A stretch of DNA of 64,000 nucleotides from contig JACKLK010000006.1 in the NCBI GenBank assembly GCA_024236015.1, forward strand, positions 277,561 through 341,560, in the 5' to 3' direction. How positions within the stretch are numbered: position 1 is the stretch's first letter; each line of letters starts with the position of its first letter. This document shows positions 10,796 to 21,491 of the stretch, one piece after another. Source of the DNA: Rhodoferax sp. GTDB taxonomy: Bacteria > Pseudomonadota > Gammaproteobacteria > Burkholderiales > Burkholderiaceae_C. Both the position numbers and the translations under genes were made by a program. The notes beneath the pieces are model-generated. The model was not told the DNA's origin. It was given only the letters and a program-made list of their open reading frames with translations, and ran no database searches.

Positions 10796-11104
10796 TCAGG
10801 CCTTGGGGGCGGCTTCCTTCTTGACTTCCTTCTTGGCAGACTTCTTGTCGGTCTTCTCGGCCTTGGCGTCGGCCTTGACTTCTTCCTTTACCGGGGCGGC
10901 GACGGGAGCGGCGGCCGGGGTGGCAGCCACGGCAGGCGTCGCGGCAGCAGCGGGAGCGGCAGCAGCAGCAGGTGCAGCAGCCTTGGCCGGAGCGGCAGCC
11001 ACGGCAGGAGCGGCCGGAGCAGCAGCCTTGGCGGGAGCAGCAGTCTGCGCGAAAGCGCCAGCAGCGAACAGACCAGCGATCAGGGTGGCGAGAACTTTGT
11101 TCAT
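10796..11104 (-). CDS. Ala/Pro/Lys-rich small exported protein
   Basis: A 102-residue protein with an N-terminal signal peptide (MNKVLATLIAGLFAAGAFAQ) followed by a low-complexity mature part: repeated AAPA/AAAP units, then a basic-acidic tail of Lys, Glu and Ala ending KKEAAPKA. The start is supported by AGGAAAG upstream of the ATG; the frame is open much further but without sense. No enzymatic domain is visible. The composition resembles histone H1-like or cell-wall-spacer proteins, but the signal peptide argues for a periplasmic or secreted location. Function unknown. Confidence 0.75.
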   Translation of the reverse strand: MNKVLATLIAGLFAAGAFAQTAAPAKAAAPAAPAVAAAPAKAAAPAAAAAPAAAATPAVAATPAAAPVAAPVKEEVKADAKAEKTDKKSAKKEVKKEAAPKA

Positions 11105-11307
11105 GACGAACTTTCCTAGAAATGAAGTGTTGACAGTCTCTTCCCACGCGGGAAGCTCACCTGTAACGGGCCTCGCCGGCAGGCGGTTGACAGGTTCGTG
11201 AAAATATTTGTAGTTAAAATTCCGCGGTTCCCAGGCCGCCCGCCCCCGTGGCGCTGGGTCTGTCACCTGCCGGCGCGCGCCGCCGCGATTAACCGAGACC
11301 ATCATTC

Positions 11308-12561
11308 ATGTACCAGCACATCAAGGTTCCCTCCTCCGGCCAGAAGATCACCGTCAACGCGGACATGTCGCTCAATGTTCCGGAGCAGCCCATCATTCCG
11401 TTCATCGAAGGTGATGGCACCGGCATGGACATCACGCCGGTGATGCTCAAGGTGGTCGATGCGGCGGTTGCCAAGGCCTACGGTGGCAAGCGCAAGATCC
11501 ACTGGATGGAGGTGTACGCCGGCGAGAAATCGACCCGTCTCTACGGCCCGGATGTCTGGCTGCCCGAGGAAACCCTGCAGGTCGTCAAGGAGTACGTGGT
11601 GTCCATCAAGGGCCCGCTGACGACGCCGGTCGGTGGCGGCATCCGTTCGCTGAACGTGGCCTTGCGCCAGGAACTCGACCTGTACGTCTGCCTGCGGCCC
11701 ATCCAGTATTTCAAGGGCGTGCCGTCGCCGGTCAAGGAGCCCGAGAAGACCAACATGGTGATCTTCCGCGAGAACTCGGAAGACATCTACGCCGGCATCG
11801 AGTTCGAGGCCGAGTCGGACAAGGCCAAGAAGCTGATCAAGTTCCTGCAGGACGAGATGGGCGTCAAGAAGATCCGTTTCCCGAACACCTCGGGCATCGG
11901 CGTCAAGCCGGTGTCGCGCGAGGGTACCGAGCGCCTGGTGCGCAAGGCCATCCAGTACGCGATCGACAACAACAAGCCCAGCGTGACCATCGTGCACAAG
12001 GGCAACATCATGAAGTTCACCGAAGGCGGCTTCCGTGACTGGGCCTACGGCCTGGCACAGAAGGAGTTCGGCGCCGAGCTGATCGACGGCGGCCCGTGGT
12101 GCAAGTTCAAGAACCCGAAGACGGGCAAGGACATCATCGTCAAGGACAGCATCGCCGACGCGTTCCTGCAGCAGATCCTGCTGCGTCCGGCCGAATACAG
12201 CGTCATCGCCACGCTGAACCTGAACGGTGACTACGTGTCCGACGCGCTGGCCGCACAGGTCGGCGGCATCGGCATTGCCCCGGGTGCCAACCTGAGCGAC
12301 ACCATCGCGATGTTCGAGGCCACGCACGGCACGGCGCCCAAATATGCCGGCAAGGACTACGTGAATCCGGGCTCGGAGATCCTGTCGGCCGAGATGATGC
12401 TGCGCCACATGGGCTGGGTCGAGGCCGCGGACCTGATCATCTCGTCGATGGAGAAATCCATCGAAAGCAAGAAGGTCACCTACGACTTCGCCCGCCTGAT
12501 GGACGGCGCCACCCAGGTCAGCTGCTCCGGCTTCGGCCAGGTGATGATCGACAACATGTGA
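11308..12561 (+). CDS. icd: NADP-dependent isocitrate dehydrogenase
   Basis: TCA-cycle enzyme oxidising isocitrate to 2-oxoglutarate. 417 residues, the length of the E. coli dimeric enzyme. The substrate-binding, phosphorylatable serine is Ser114 in [11 protein letters not shown]. The NADP enzyme signature and the metal-binding Asp region ([16 protein letters not shown]) are present. No Shine-Dalgarno is obvious. TTGACA at 11187-11192 is a possible -35 far upstream but I could not find a well-spaced -10. A terminator follows, so icd is monocistronic. Confidence 0.97.
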   Translation: MYQHIKVPSSGQKITVNADMSLNVPEQPIIPFIEGDGTGMDITPVMLKVVDAAVAKAYGGKRKIHWMEVYAGEKSTRLYGPDVWLPEETLQVVKEYVVSIKGPLTTPVGGGIRSLNVALRQELDLYVCLRPIQYFKGVPSPVKEPEKTNMVIFRENSEDIYAGIEFEAESDKAKKLIKFLQDEMGVKKIRFPNTSGIGVKPVSREGTERLVRKAIQYAIDNNKPSVTIVHKGNIMKFTEGGFRDWAYGLAQKEFGAELIDGGPWCKFKNPKTGKDIIVKDSIADAFLQQILLRPAEYSVIATLNLNGDYVSDALAAQVGGIGIAPGANLSDTIAMFEATHGTAPKYAGKDYVNPGSEILSAEMMLRHMGWVEAADLIISSMEKSIESKKVTYDFARLMDGATQVSCSGFGQVMIDNM

Positions 12562-12595
12562 TCGGGCGGCCGGCACGCGCTGCCGGCTCGACGCG

Positions 12596-12634
12596 ACCGC
12601 CCCGGGGCTGCAAGGCCTTCGGGCGGTTTTTTTT
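12596..12634 (+). terminator. terminator of icd
   Basis: ACCGCCC (12596-12602) pairs with GGGCGGT (12621-12627) around a foldable loop and is followed by eight T in total (12627-12634); 34 bp after the icd stop. Confidence 0.85.
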
Positions 12635-12703
12635 CGTCTGCCCTTGATTCCCGCCGTGGCGTCTCCAATTCCTTGTTGTCCGGCGTTTCTATCGCACGGT
12701 CGA

Positions 12704-12709
12704 TAGAAT
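12704..12709 (+). promoter_or_regulatory. possible -10 for a leaderless clpS
   Basis: TAGAAT followed by exactly 6 nt and the clpS ATG. It lies in the right arm of an 8-bp inverted repeat TTCTATCG (12687-12694) / CGATAGAA (12701-12708). No clear -35 is seen. Confidence 0.45.
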
Positions 12710-12715
12710 CATCCG

Positions 12716-13078
12716 ATGGCAACCAAGGTCCCCGCTAAACCCCCGACCCAACCGGTCCAACTGCCCAAGACGGACGACGGCGGTGCCGTCGTGGTCGAGC
12801 GCAAGACCGAGAAGGTCAAGCCACCGCAGATGTACCAGGTGGTGATGCTCAACGACGACTACACCCCGATGGAATTCGTGGTGGTCGTGATACAGGAGTT
12901 CTTCAGCAAGGATCTGGAGGCAGCAACCCAGATCATGCTCAAGATCCATCTCGAAGGGCGCGGCGTGTGTGGCGTGTATACGAAGGACGTCGCGGCCACC
13001 AAGGTCGACCAGGTCCTCGATGCGGCACACAAGGCCGGCCATCCGCTCCAGTGCGTCAGTGAACCGGTCGAGTTGTAA
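12716..13078 (+). CDS. clpS: ClpS adaptor protein
   Basis: Adaptor that delivers N-degron substrates to ClpAP. 120 residues, with a longer disordered N-terminal tail than the roughly 106-residue E. coli protein. The core [17 protein letters not shown] holds the conserved Asn-Asp-Asp of the N-degron pocket. It directly precedes clpA (75 bp), the standard pairing. No Shine-Dalgarno is present. Confidence 0.96.
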   Translation: MATKVPAKPPTQPVQLPKTDDGGAVVVERKTEKVKPPQMYQVVMLNDDYTPMEFVVVVIQEFFSKDLEAATQIMLKIHLEGRGVCGVYTKDVAATKVDQVLDAAHKAGHPLQCVSEPVEL

Positions 13079-13153
13079 GTTTTTTGCATCGGCCGGGTCG
13101 GGCATTCAATTGGGATTAAAGTAAAGCATCAACGCAAGGCAAAAGGAAAGCAC

Positions 13154-15460
<2,307 letters not shown>

Positions 15461-15494
15461 TCGACGCGATCGCCTTGACGCGCCCCGGGTTGCG

Positions 15495-15986
15495 TCAAGG
15501 GGTCGTGAATCGGGCGCGAATCAGCTCGATGCGTTGCCGGTTCGTGCCCAGGTCGCTTCTGCCGATGCGGCTGGCCGAGCGCAACTGGATCACGCCCGCC
15601 GATGGGTCGAGCCAGAATTCCGCGTCGTCGGTGTACCGCAGGATCGGCGTCTGGAACTCGACGCGGATGTAGTCGGTTCGCTCTTCGACGATGCGGGTGC
15701 GCTCCATCTGGCGCAGCAACCCGGCCAGTCGCGCCATCGCCGCCGCACCGTCGCCGGAATAGCGCAAGGGGTCGATGCGCGCATCATCCGCCCGCGGATG
15801 GCCCAGGTATCGATCGGCCTGGCTGGAAACACTGTTGGGGGTCTGTGACGGCGCGGCCAGCAGGCCGTCGTGCACGCCCAGTCCTTCGGGGGGCTTGCCG
15901 GCCAGCAGGCCGATCTGGCCGGCGCCGATGACCAGCACGACGACAGACACGAGCAGGACGGAAAGACGGCGCAACCACTTCATCAT
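15495..15986 (-). CDS. membrane-anchored DUF1499 protein
   Basis: 163 residues: an N-terminal hydrophobic segment (LSVLLVSVVVLVIGAGQIGLL) that is either a membrane anchor or an uncleaved signal, then a DUF1499 domain with TPNSVSSQA, YIRVEFQTPILRYTDDAEFW and RSASRIGRSDLGTNRQRIE. The last motif is the family hallmark. Function unknown. TACACT ends 6 nt before the ATG and no Shine-Dalgarno is seen. It faces clpA across a 9-bp inverted repeat (15473-15481/15492-15500) without a T tract. Confidence 0.88.
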   Translation of the reverse strand: MMKWLRRLSVLLVSVVVLVIGAGQIGLLAGKPPEGLGVHDGLLAAPSQTPNSVSSQADRYLGHPRADDARIDPLRYSGDGAAAMARLAGLLRQMERTRIVEERTDYIRVEFQTPILRYTDDAEFWLDPSAGVIQLRSASRIGRSDLGTNRQRIELIRARFTTP

Positions 15987-16086
15987 GGGGACAGTGTATC
16001 GACCGACAGCGGTGGTGCGCCACGCACGCCGCCGTCAACGGCGACGGTGGGAGCGGCCGCTGCCGGCCGCCACCCCTCGCACAGGC

Positions 16087-17145
16087 TTACTTGAAGCCGA
16101 CGCGGTCGAGCATCTGCTGGACCTTGACCTGGTTGCCGCCGATCTGGCTGACCGGTACGGTTTCGCTCTTGAATCCGTCACCGGTCATGGCCTTGAGTGC
16201 CGGGTTGTTGATCTCCACGCCCTTGGCGGTGGGCCATTCGTTGTTGCCGTTGGCAAAATGGTTCTGCGCCGAGGGGCTGGCCAGGTATTCCAGGAACTTG
16301 ACCGCGTTGGCCGGGTTCTTCGCGTTGCGGGCGACCGCGCCGCCGGCGATGTTGACATGGGTGCCCCAGCTCGACTGGTTGGGAAACACCACGCCGACGC
16401 GGTCGACGACGGCCTGGTCCGCCGGTTTGTCCGAACGCATCAGTCGGGCCAGGTAGTAGGAGTTGGTCACCGCAATGGCGCATTCGCCGGATGCGACGCC
16501 ACGGATCTGGTCGGTGTCGCCGCCCTTGGGCGAGCGCGCCAGATTGGCGACGATGCCTCGCAACCACTGTTCGGCCTTGGCCTCGCCCAGGTGTTCGGTG
16601 ACGGCGCCGAACAACGACAGGTTGTAGGGGTGCGAGCCTGAGCGGATGCAGATTTTTCCCTTGTGCTTCGGATCGGCCAGCTCTTCGTAGGTGTCGACGT
16701 CATCCTTGCGGATCTTGGCCTTGTCGTACACGATGACCCGGGCCCGGGTGGAAAATCCGAACCAGGCCGTGTTGCCGGCTGCGTCCGGCTTGCTGCGCAG
16801 GTTTGCGGGGATGGCTTGCTCCAGGGCCGTCGATCGGATGCCCTGGAACAGGCCGTCGGCTTCGCCGCGCCACAGGCGCGTCGCGTCCACGAGCAGGATC
16901 ACATCGGCGGCGGACGCCGTTCCCTCGGCCTTGAGCCGCGCAAGAATGCCGGCGTCGTCGGAGTCGACGCGGTTGATCTTGATGCCGGTTGCCTTGGTGA
17001 AGTCCGAATACAGGGCCTCGTCGGTCGGATAGTGGCGCGCGGAGTAGATGTTCAGCTCGTTGCTCTGGGAATGCGCCAGGGTGGCAGCGGCGAGCAGGCT
17101 CACAGCGACGGCGATGGGCTTGATTGGCATGGGGCGAGAGTTCAT
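16087..17145 (-). CDS. ferric iron ABC transporter substrate-binding protein
   Basis: Periplasmic binding protein of the FbpA/FutA/HitA type. 352 residues with a signal peptide ending LAHS. After it come NIYSARHYPTDEALYSDF and, near residue 230, the tyrosine pair NSYYLARL that in the family binds Fe3+. An alternative start is the ATG at 17130; the frame reaches a TTG at 17190. A Fur-like palindrome sits 48 bp upstream. No permease or ATPase gene is adjacent, so the rest of the transporter must be elsewhere. Confidence 0.92.
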   Translation of the reverse strand: MNSRPMPIKPIAVAVSLLAAATLAHSQSNELNIYSARHYPTDEALYSDFTKATGIKINRVDSDDAGILARLKAEGTASAADVILLVDATRLWRGEADGLFQGIRSTALEQAIPANLRSKPDAAGNTAWFGFSTRARVIVYDKAKIRKDDVDTYEELADPKHKGKICIRSGSHPYNLSLFGAVTEHLGEAKAEQWLRGIVANLARSPKGGDTDQIRGVASGECAIAVTNSYYLARLMRSDKPADQAVVDRVGVVFPNQSSWGTHVNIAGGAVARNAKNPANAVKFLEYLASPSAQNHFANGNNEWPTAKGVEINNPALKAMTGDGFKSETVPVSQIGGNQVKVQQMLDRVGFK

Positions 17146-17192
17146 GTTCGTGAGGTTGTCGGTAACAAAGGTGGGGTGATGATAAAACAAAC

Positions 17193-17205
17193 GCGAATCA
17201 TTCGC
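17193..17205. promoter_or_regulatory. Fur-like operator
   Basis: GCGAATCATTCGC, a perfect 6-1-6 inverted repeat that on the minus strand reads GCGAATGATTCGC, the core found in many Fur boxes. It lies between the iron-binding-protein gene and the patatin gene; iron repression of the former is the natural reading. Confidence 0.65.
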
Positions 17206-17234
17206 AATAAATCTGTATCGAAGGCATTGTGGTC

Positions 17235-18248
17235 ATGATGGACGAACGAGAAATATCCGGCGTGGACGTGGGCGTGGGCGGGGTCGGGTGCGGCGTCGGC
17301 ATCGGCGTCGGCGTCGGCGTCGCGCGCAGTGCCCTTCGGACCGGTGCCGGTCGATGGGGCCGCTGGTTGCCGGTGCTGGTCGCGCTGGTCGTGGCGGGCT
17401 GCGCCAGCAAGCCGGCGCCGGTCGTGATCGAGCCGCCGCCGGTGCCGCCTGCGCCGGTGATCAAGCCCGCGCCGCGCATCGGACTGGCCCTGGGCGGCGG
17501 CGCGGCGCGGGGTTTCGCCCACGTGGGCGTGATCCAGGTGCTGGAGGAGGCCGGCATCCGCCCCTCGCTGGTGGTCGGCACCTCGGCCGGCAGCGTCGTG
17601 GCGGCGATCTACGCCAGCGGGCGCAGCGGCGCGCAATTGCAGCAGATTGCCGAATCCATGGAGGAGGCCAGCCTGACGGACTGGACGCTGCCGCTGTTCG
17701 GCCGCGGCCTGTTGCGCGGCGACGCGATTGCGCGATACATCAACACCCAGGTCGGCGGGCGTCCGATCGAGGCCATGGACATCGCGCTGGGCATCGTGGC
17801 CACCGACCTGCACACGGGCGACGGCATCCTGTTCCGACGGGGCGACACCGGTACCGCCGTGCGGGCATCGAGCGCGGTACCTTCGGTGTTCCAGCCGGTG
17901 CGGATCGCGGGCAGGGACTACGTGGATGGCGGCCTGGTCGCGCCGGTCCCGGTGCGGTATGCGCGCCAGATGGGCGCCGACCTGGTGATTGCCGTCGACA
18001 TATCGAATACGCCGCAGAACAATGCGCCCGATGGCGTGTTGCAGGTCATGCTGCAGTCGTTCGCCATCATGGGCAAGAGCATCAATGCGCTGGAACTGCG
18101 ACACGCCGACGTCGTCGTGCAGCCGATGTTGCCTGGCGTGGGCAGCGCCGACTTCTCCGCGCGCAAGCGCTCGATCGAAGCCGGGCGCGCCGCCATGCTG
18201 GCGGCCTTGCCTGCCTATCGGGCGCGGCTGACCAGCCTGATGCAGTGA
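17235..18248 (+). CDS. patatin-like phospholipase, predicted lipoprotein
   Basis: Ser-Asp dyad hydrolase of the patatin family (RssA/PlpD-like). The oxyanion-hole stretch LALGGGAARGFAHVGV, the nucleophile elbow VGTSAGSV and the Asp in DYVDGGLVAPVP are all intact. A hydrophobic stretch ending VALVVAGC looks like a lipobox. Before it lies an odd Val-Gly run (about residues 12-32) encoded by a GGCGTC-type hexamer repeat at 17268-17322; the true start may be within or after it. Probably membrane-anchored, acting on phospholipids; the substrate is unknown. Confidence 0.85.
   Translation: MMDEREISGVDVGVGGVGCGVGIGVGVGVARSALRTGAGRWGRWLPVLVALVVAGCASKPAPVVIEPPPVPPAPVIKPAPRIGLALGGGAARGFAHVGVIQVLEEAGIRPSLVVGTSAGSVVAAIYASGRSGAQLQQIAESMEEASLTDWTLPLFGRGLLRGDAIARYINTQVGGRPIEAMDIALGIVATDLHTGDGILFRRGDTGTAVRASSAVPSVFQPVRIAGRDYVDGGLVAPVPVRYARQMGADLVIAVDISNTPQNNAPDGVLQVMLQSFAIMGKSINALELRHADVVVQPMLPGVGSADFSARKRSIEAGRAAMLAALPAYRARLTSLMQ
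17268..17322 (+). repeat. imperfect GGCGTC hexanucleotide repeat
   Basis: Imperfect tandem GGCGTG/GGCGTC/GGCATC units coding Val-Gly pairs in the patatin gene. The most regular part is GGCGTC repeated at 17301-17318. Loss or gain of a unit keeps the frame. Confidence 0.7.
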
Positions 18249-18282
18249 CCCACCCGCGCGGCGGCGCCGGTCCAGCGCGCCG

Positions 18283-20058
18283 TCAGGCGCCGGACACTGG
18301 CAGCGCCAGCTCCCGCACCTCGGACACGATGACGATGTCGATCGACTCCGCGCGGTTGCGCACCGTGATCGCCGCATGCCGTAATCCGGACACATCGACC
18401 CGCGCCTGGCGGGCGACCCGCGCGGACATCACCAGTTCGCAGGCATGTTCCTTGGTCTGGTCCTGCAACCGGCTGGCCGTGTTCACCGTGTCGCCGACCG
18501 CCGTGAGATAGGTTGCCACGCCGCGGCCCATGTGCCCGACCACGGTCGGTCCGCTGTGGATGCCGATGCCCAGGCGCAGCGGCACGGCCAGTTCCTCGTG
18601 CAGGTCGGCGCTAAGGCGCTCCATCGCTGCCTGCATGGCCTGTGCAGCCAGCAGCGCCTGGCGTGCACCGTGCTCGATGCCCACCTCGAGTCCGAACAAG
18701 GCCATCACGCCATCGCCGGTGAACTGGTTGGTCACGCCGCCGGCCCCGTCGATGGCGTCGCCGACGGCCTCGAAATAGCGGTTGAGCAGGAACACCACGT
18801 CGTACGGCAGGCGATGCTCGGACAGGCGGGTGAATCCGCGCAGATCCGCGAACAGCACGCACAACTCGCGTTCCTCGCCGGCCATCAGATGCCCCTGGCT
18901 CCACGACATGGCCGGCGGCACGCTGGGGGGAATCAACGGGGTCACGCGCAGGTCGTGGGTCGGCCGCAACTGGCAGGCCAGGCGCACGTGGGGGCCGGCG
19001 CCCACCCGGGCCAGCACCCGCGTCTCGGCCTCGCTCGCTGCCGGCAGGCTGCCGTCCGGCGCGTGGACCCGCACCCGGCAGGTCGAGCAGCGGCCGCGCC
19101 CGCCACAGACCGAGGCGTGGGCGATGCCGGCCTGGTGGCTCGCCTCGAGCACCGTGAAACCCCGCGGCACCGTCACCACCTGCGCGTTCGGGTAGTGGAT
19201 ACGCACCGAGCGTGCCGACTCCCGCCATTGGCGCAAGGCGCGCGCGAGCAGCGTCAGCAGCAACAGAGCGGCCAGTGCCATCCAGATGCCGTCTCGCCAC
19301 GCGGTCAGGGTGGCCAGGCCGGCGGCGTCCGGCGCCTGCGCATCGGCGAGCAGGTCGCGCAGCCACTGCGGATCCTGCGCCAGTACCGAGACATAACGCC
19401 CCGCCTGGGCGAATCCCAGCAAGGCCATCACCGGCAACATGATGGCCACGGTGTAGAGCTCCATCGCGACCAGCCGGTACCACGGGCGCAGGCGCAACCA
19501 GTAATGGATGCCGATGCATCCATGGGCCCATGCCACCAGCACCAGGGCGCTTTGCCACAGGCCCAGGTCGGGGCGCAACTGCCAGAACAGCAGCACCACC
19601 ATGGTGTAGCTGTCCTGGTAGCCGTAGACGGACCAGGCGGCCCGGGTGAATACGGCGTGGTGCACCAGCACGGTCGGAATCAGCAGGCCCAGTACCAGTT
19701 GCATGGCCTGCCAGATCGGCATGCGCAGGTGGCGCCGCAGGTAGATCGACCACAGCGCGAGCGACAGGTGCAGCAACAAGGCGCCGAACAGCAGCGTGGA
19801 GCCGACGGGATTGCGCCAGACCGCGATGAACAACCAGCGGCCCGCCTCCATGGCCTGCAGCGAGATCAGGCCCAGCGCATGGTTGAGCAGGTGGGTCGCG
19901 ACAAAGACGAACAGGACCAGGCCGCTGTACAGCCGGGCCCGGCGCACCCGAGCCGGGCCCGGCCAGGAGGCGGATGGCTTATCCGCGGCCGGCATGGGCA
20001 CGGCGGCCATCGCGTGTGGCGCCCGGCTTGGCCGGGCCCCGCGGGTGGCGCGGGCCAT
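18283..20058 (-). CDS. membrane ferredoxin-class III nucleotide cyclase fusion
   Basis: 591 residues in three parts. Residues 40-275 form about six membrane helices with several histidines (His56, His60, His97, His133, His134, His179, His185); the first helix resembles the succinate dehydrogenase cytochrome b start. Residues 285-375 are a plant-type [2Fe-2S] ferredoxin with Cys318, Cys324, Cys327 and Cys362. Residues 395-580 are a class III adenylyl/guanylyl cyclase with metal Asp405 and Asp449 and the VGDTVNTASRL Asn526/Arg530; Asn443 replaces the adenine-selecting Lys. The layout suggests redox control of cAMP or cGMP synthesis, an inference from architecture. The start could also be at 20010. 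Confidence 0.88.
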   Translation of the reverse strand: MARATRGARPSRAPHAMAAVPMPAADKPSASWPGPARVRRARLYSGLVLFVFVATHLLNHALGLISLQAMEAGRWLFIAVWRNPVGSTLLFGALLLHLSLALWSIYLRRHLRMPIWQAMQLVLGLLIPTVLVHHAVFTRAAWSVYGYQDSYTMVVLLFWQLRPDLGLWQSALVLVAWAHGCIGIHYWLRLRPWYRLVAMELYTVAIMLPVMALLGFAQAGRYVSVLAQDPQWLRDLLADAQAPDAAGLATLTAWRDGIWMALAALLLLTLLARALRQWRESARSVRIHYPNAQVVTVPRGFTVLEASHQAGIAHASVCGGRGRCSTCRVRVHAPDGSLPAASEAETRVLARVGAGPHVRLACQLRPTHDLRVTPLIPPSVPPAMSWSQGHLMAGEERELCVLFADLRGFTRLSEHRLPYDVVFLLNRYFEAVGDAIDGAGGVTNQFTGDGVMALFGLEVGIEHGARQALLAAQAMQAAMERLSADLHEELAVPLRLGIGIHSGPTVVGHMGRGVATYLTAVGDTVNTASRLQDQTKEHACELVMSARVARQARVDVSGLRHAAITVRNRAESIDIVIVSEVRELALPVSGA

Positions 20059-20264
20059 GGGAGCTTGTCTGGCGCATGGCGCGATGCTAGCTTGGTTTGG
20101 GTGCGCCCGGCGCCGGCGCGCCCGCCTGGCACCCGTGCCGCATGCATTGCGCCGCCCGCCGGGCAGGGGGGCCGATCGGCAGAACTATAATTTCCGTTCG
20201 CTTCAGGCGCGGGCACCACGGTACACAACACTCAGGAAGCGACACGACTCGAACGGAGCGCACG

Positions 20265-21491
20265 ATGAAGCGAGATCGCAAAGACACCCGCATCCTGATC
20301 TACAGCCACGACACCTTCGGGCTGGGCCACCTGCGCCGCTGCCGGACCATCGCCCATGCGCTGGTCGATCGCTTCAAGCACCTGTCGGTGCTGATTCTCT
20401 CCGGCTCGCCGATCATCGGCAGCTTCGATTTCCGCTCCCGCGTCGATTTTGTCCGCGTGCCGGGCGTGGTGAAGCTGCGCAACGGCGAATACACGCCGCT
20501 GAACCTGCACATCGACGTCGAGCAGATGCTCAGCATGCGTGGCTCCATCATCCGTCACACGGCCGAGGCCTTCGACCCGGACATCTTCATCGTCGACAAG
20601 GAACCGCTGGGCCTGCGCGGCGAGGTGCTCGAGACGCTGCAGATGCTCAAGCAGCGCGATACCCGGCTCATCCTGGGCTTGCGCGACGTGATGGACGAAC
20701 CCAAGCTGCTGGCCCCCGAATGGCAGCGCAAGAAGGTATTGCCCGCGCTGCGCGACCTGTACGACGAGATCTGGATCTACGGCCTGCCGCAGATCTGCGA
20801 GCCGCTCGACGGCATCACGCTGCCCGCCAGCGTGCGCAAGAAGATCACCTACACCGGTTACCTGGCGCGCGAGGTGTCCACCGGCGGCGCGCCGCCACGC
20901 CTGCCCGAGATCACCAAGAAGCCCTACATCCTGGTCACCACCGGCGGCGGCGGCGATGGCGAGGAACTGATCGACTGGGTGTTGCGCGCCTACGAGCACG
21001 ACCCCTTGCTGCCGTATCCGGCCCTGCTGGTGCTCGGGCCGTTCATGCAGCCCGAGAAGCAGACCGAATTCATGAACCGCGCCGCGCGGCTCAAGCGCGT
21101 GGACGCGATCACCTTCCACAACAACCTCGAGGCGCTGGTGGCGGGCGCCAGCGGCGTCGTCGCCATGGGCGGCTACAACACCTTCTGCGAGGTGTTGTCG
21201 CTGGACAAGCGCGCGCTGATCATTCCGCGCACCAAGCCGCGGCTGGAGCAGTTCATCCGGGCGTCCAGCGCCGCCAACCTGGGCCTGGTCAGCATGCTGC
21301 TGGAAGACGGTGCACGCGACCCGGCCGTGATGGCCGACGCCTTGCGCGCCTTGCCACGCCAGCCCCTGCCTTCCAAGGCCGTTGTGCCGGGGTTGCTCGA
21401 AGGCCTGCCCAACGTCGCCAAGCTGGTCGAGCCCTGGGTGCACAAGGTCGACGACGAGGCCGACGAACCACGGGTGGCGCGTATTGGCTGA
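20265..21491 (+). CDS. GT-B glycosyltransferase, COG4671-like
   Basis: 408 residues of the MurG/GT28-like group of predicted glycosyltransferases. The N-terminal glycine-rich loop YSHDTFGLGHLRRC and the C-terminal donor-site motif GGYNTFCEVLS are clear. The start is fixed by GGAG at 20254-20257; the frame is open to 20097. It opens the glycan cluster and ends where the next gene begins. The gene at 26604-27785 is a paralogue with the same two motifs. The sugar donor and acceptor are unknown. Confidence 0.85.
   Translation: MKRDRKDTRILIYSHDTFGLGHLRRCRTIAHALVDRFKHLSVLILSGSPIIGSFDFRSRVDFVRVPGVVKLRNGEYTPLNLHIDVEQMLSMRGSIIRHTAEAFDPDIFIVDKEPLGLRGEVLETLQMLKQRDTRLILGLRDVMDEPKLLAPEWQRKKVLPALRDLYDEIWIYGLPQICEPLDGITLPASVRKKITYTGYLAREVSTGGAPPRLPEITKKPYILVTTGGGGDGEELIDWVLRAYEHDPLLPYPALLVLGPFMQPEKQTEFMNRAARLKRVDAITFHNNLEALVAGASGVVAMGGYNTFCEVLSLDKRALIIPRTKPRLEQFIRASSAANLGLVSMLLEDGARDPAVMADALRALPRQPLPSKAVVPGLLEGLPNVAKLVEPWVHKVDDEADEPRVARIG

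Noticed and set aside
11187..11220. TTGACA with TAAAAT as an icd promoter
   Set aside because: The spacer would be 22 bp, too long for a normal sigma-70 promoter.
15473..15500. 9-bp inverted repeat between clpA and the DUF1499 gene as a terminator
   Set aside because: No T tract on either strand, and it overlaps the stop of the DUF1499 gene.
20010..20089. TAGCAT-N6-ATG (ATG at 20077) as a leaderless start of the ferredoxin-cyclase gene
   Set aside because: That ATG is out of frame with the cyclase and its frame stops after about 30 codons; the hexamer could at most give a 20-nt leader for 20058.
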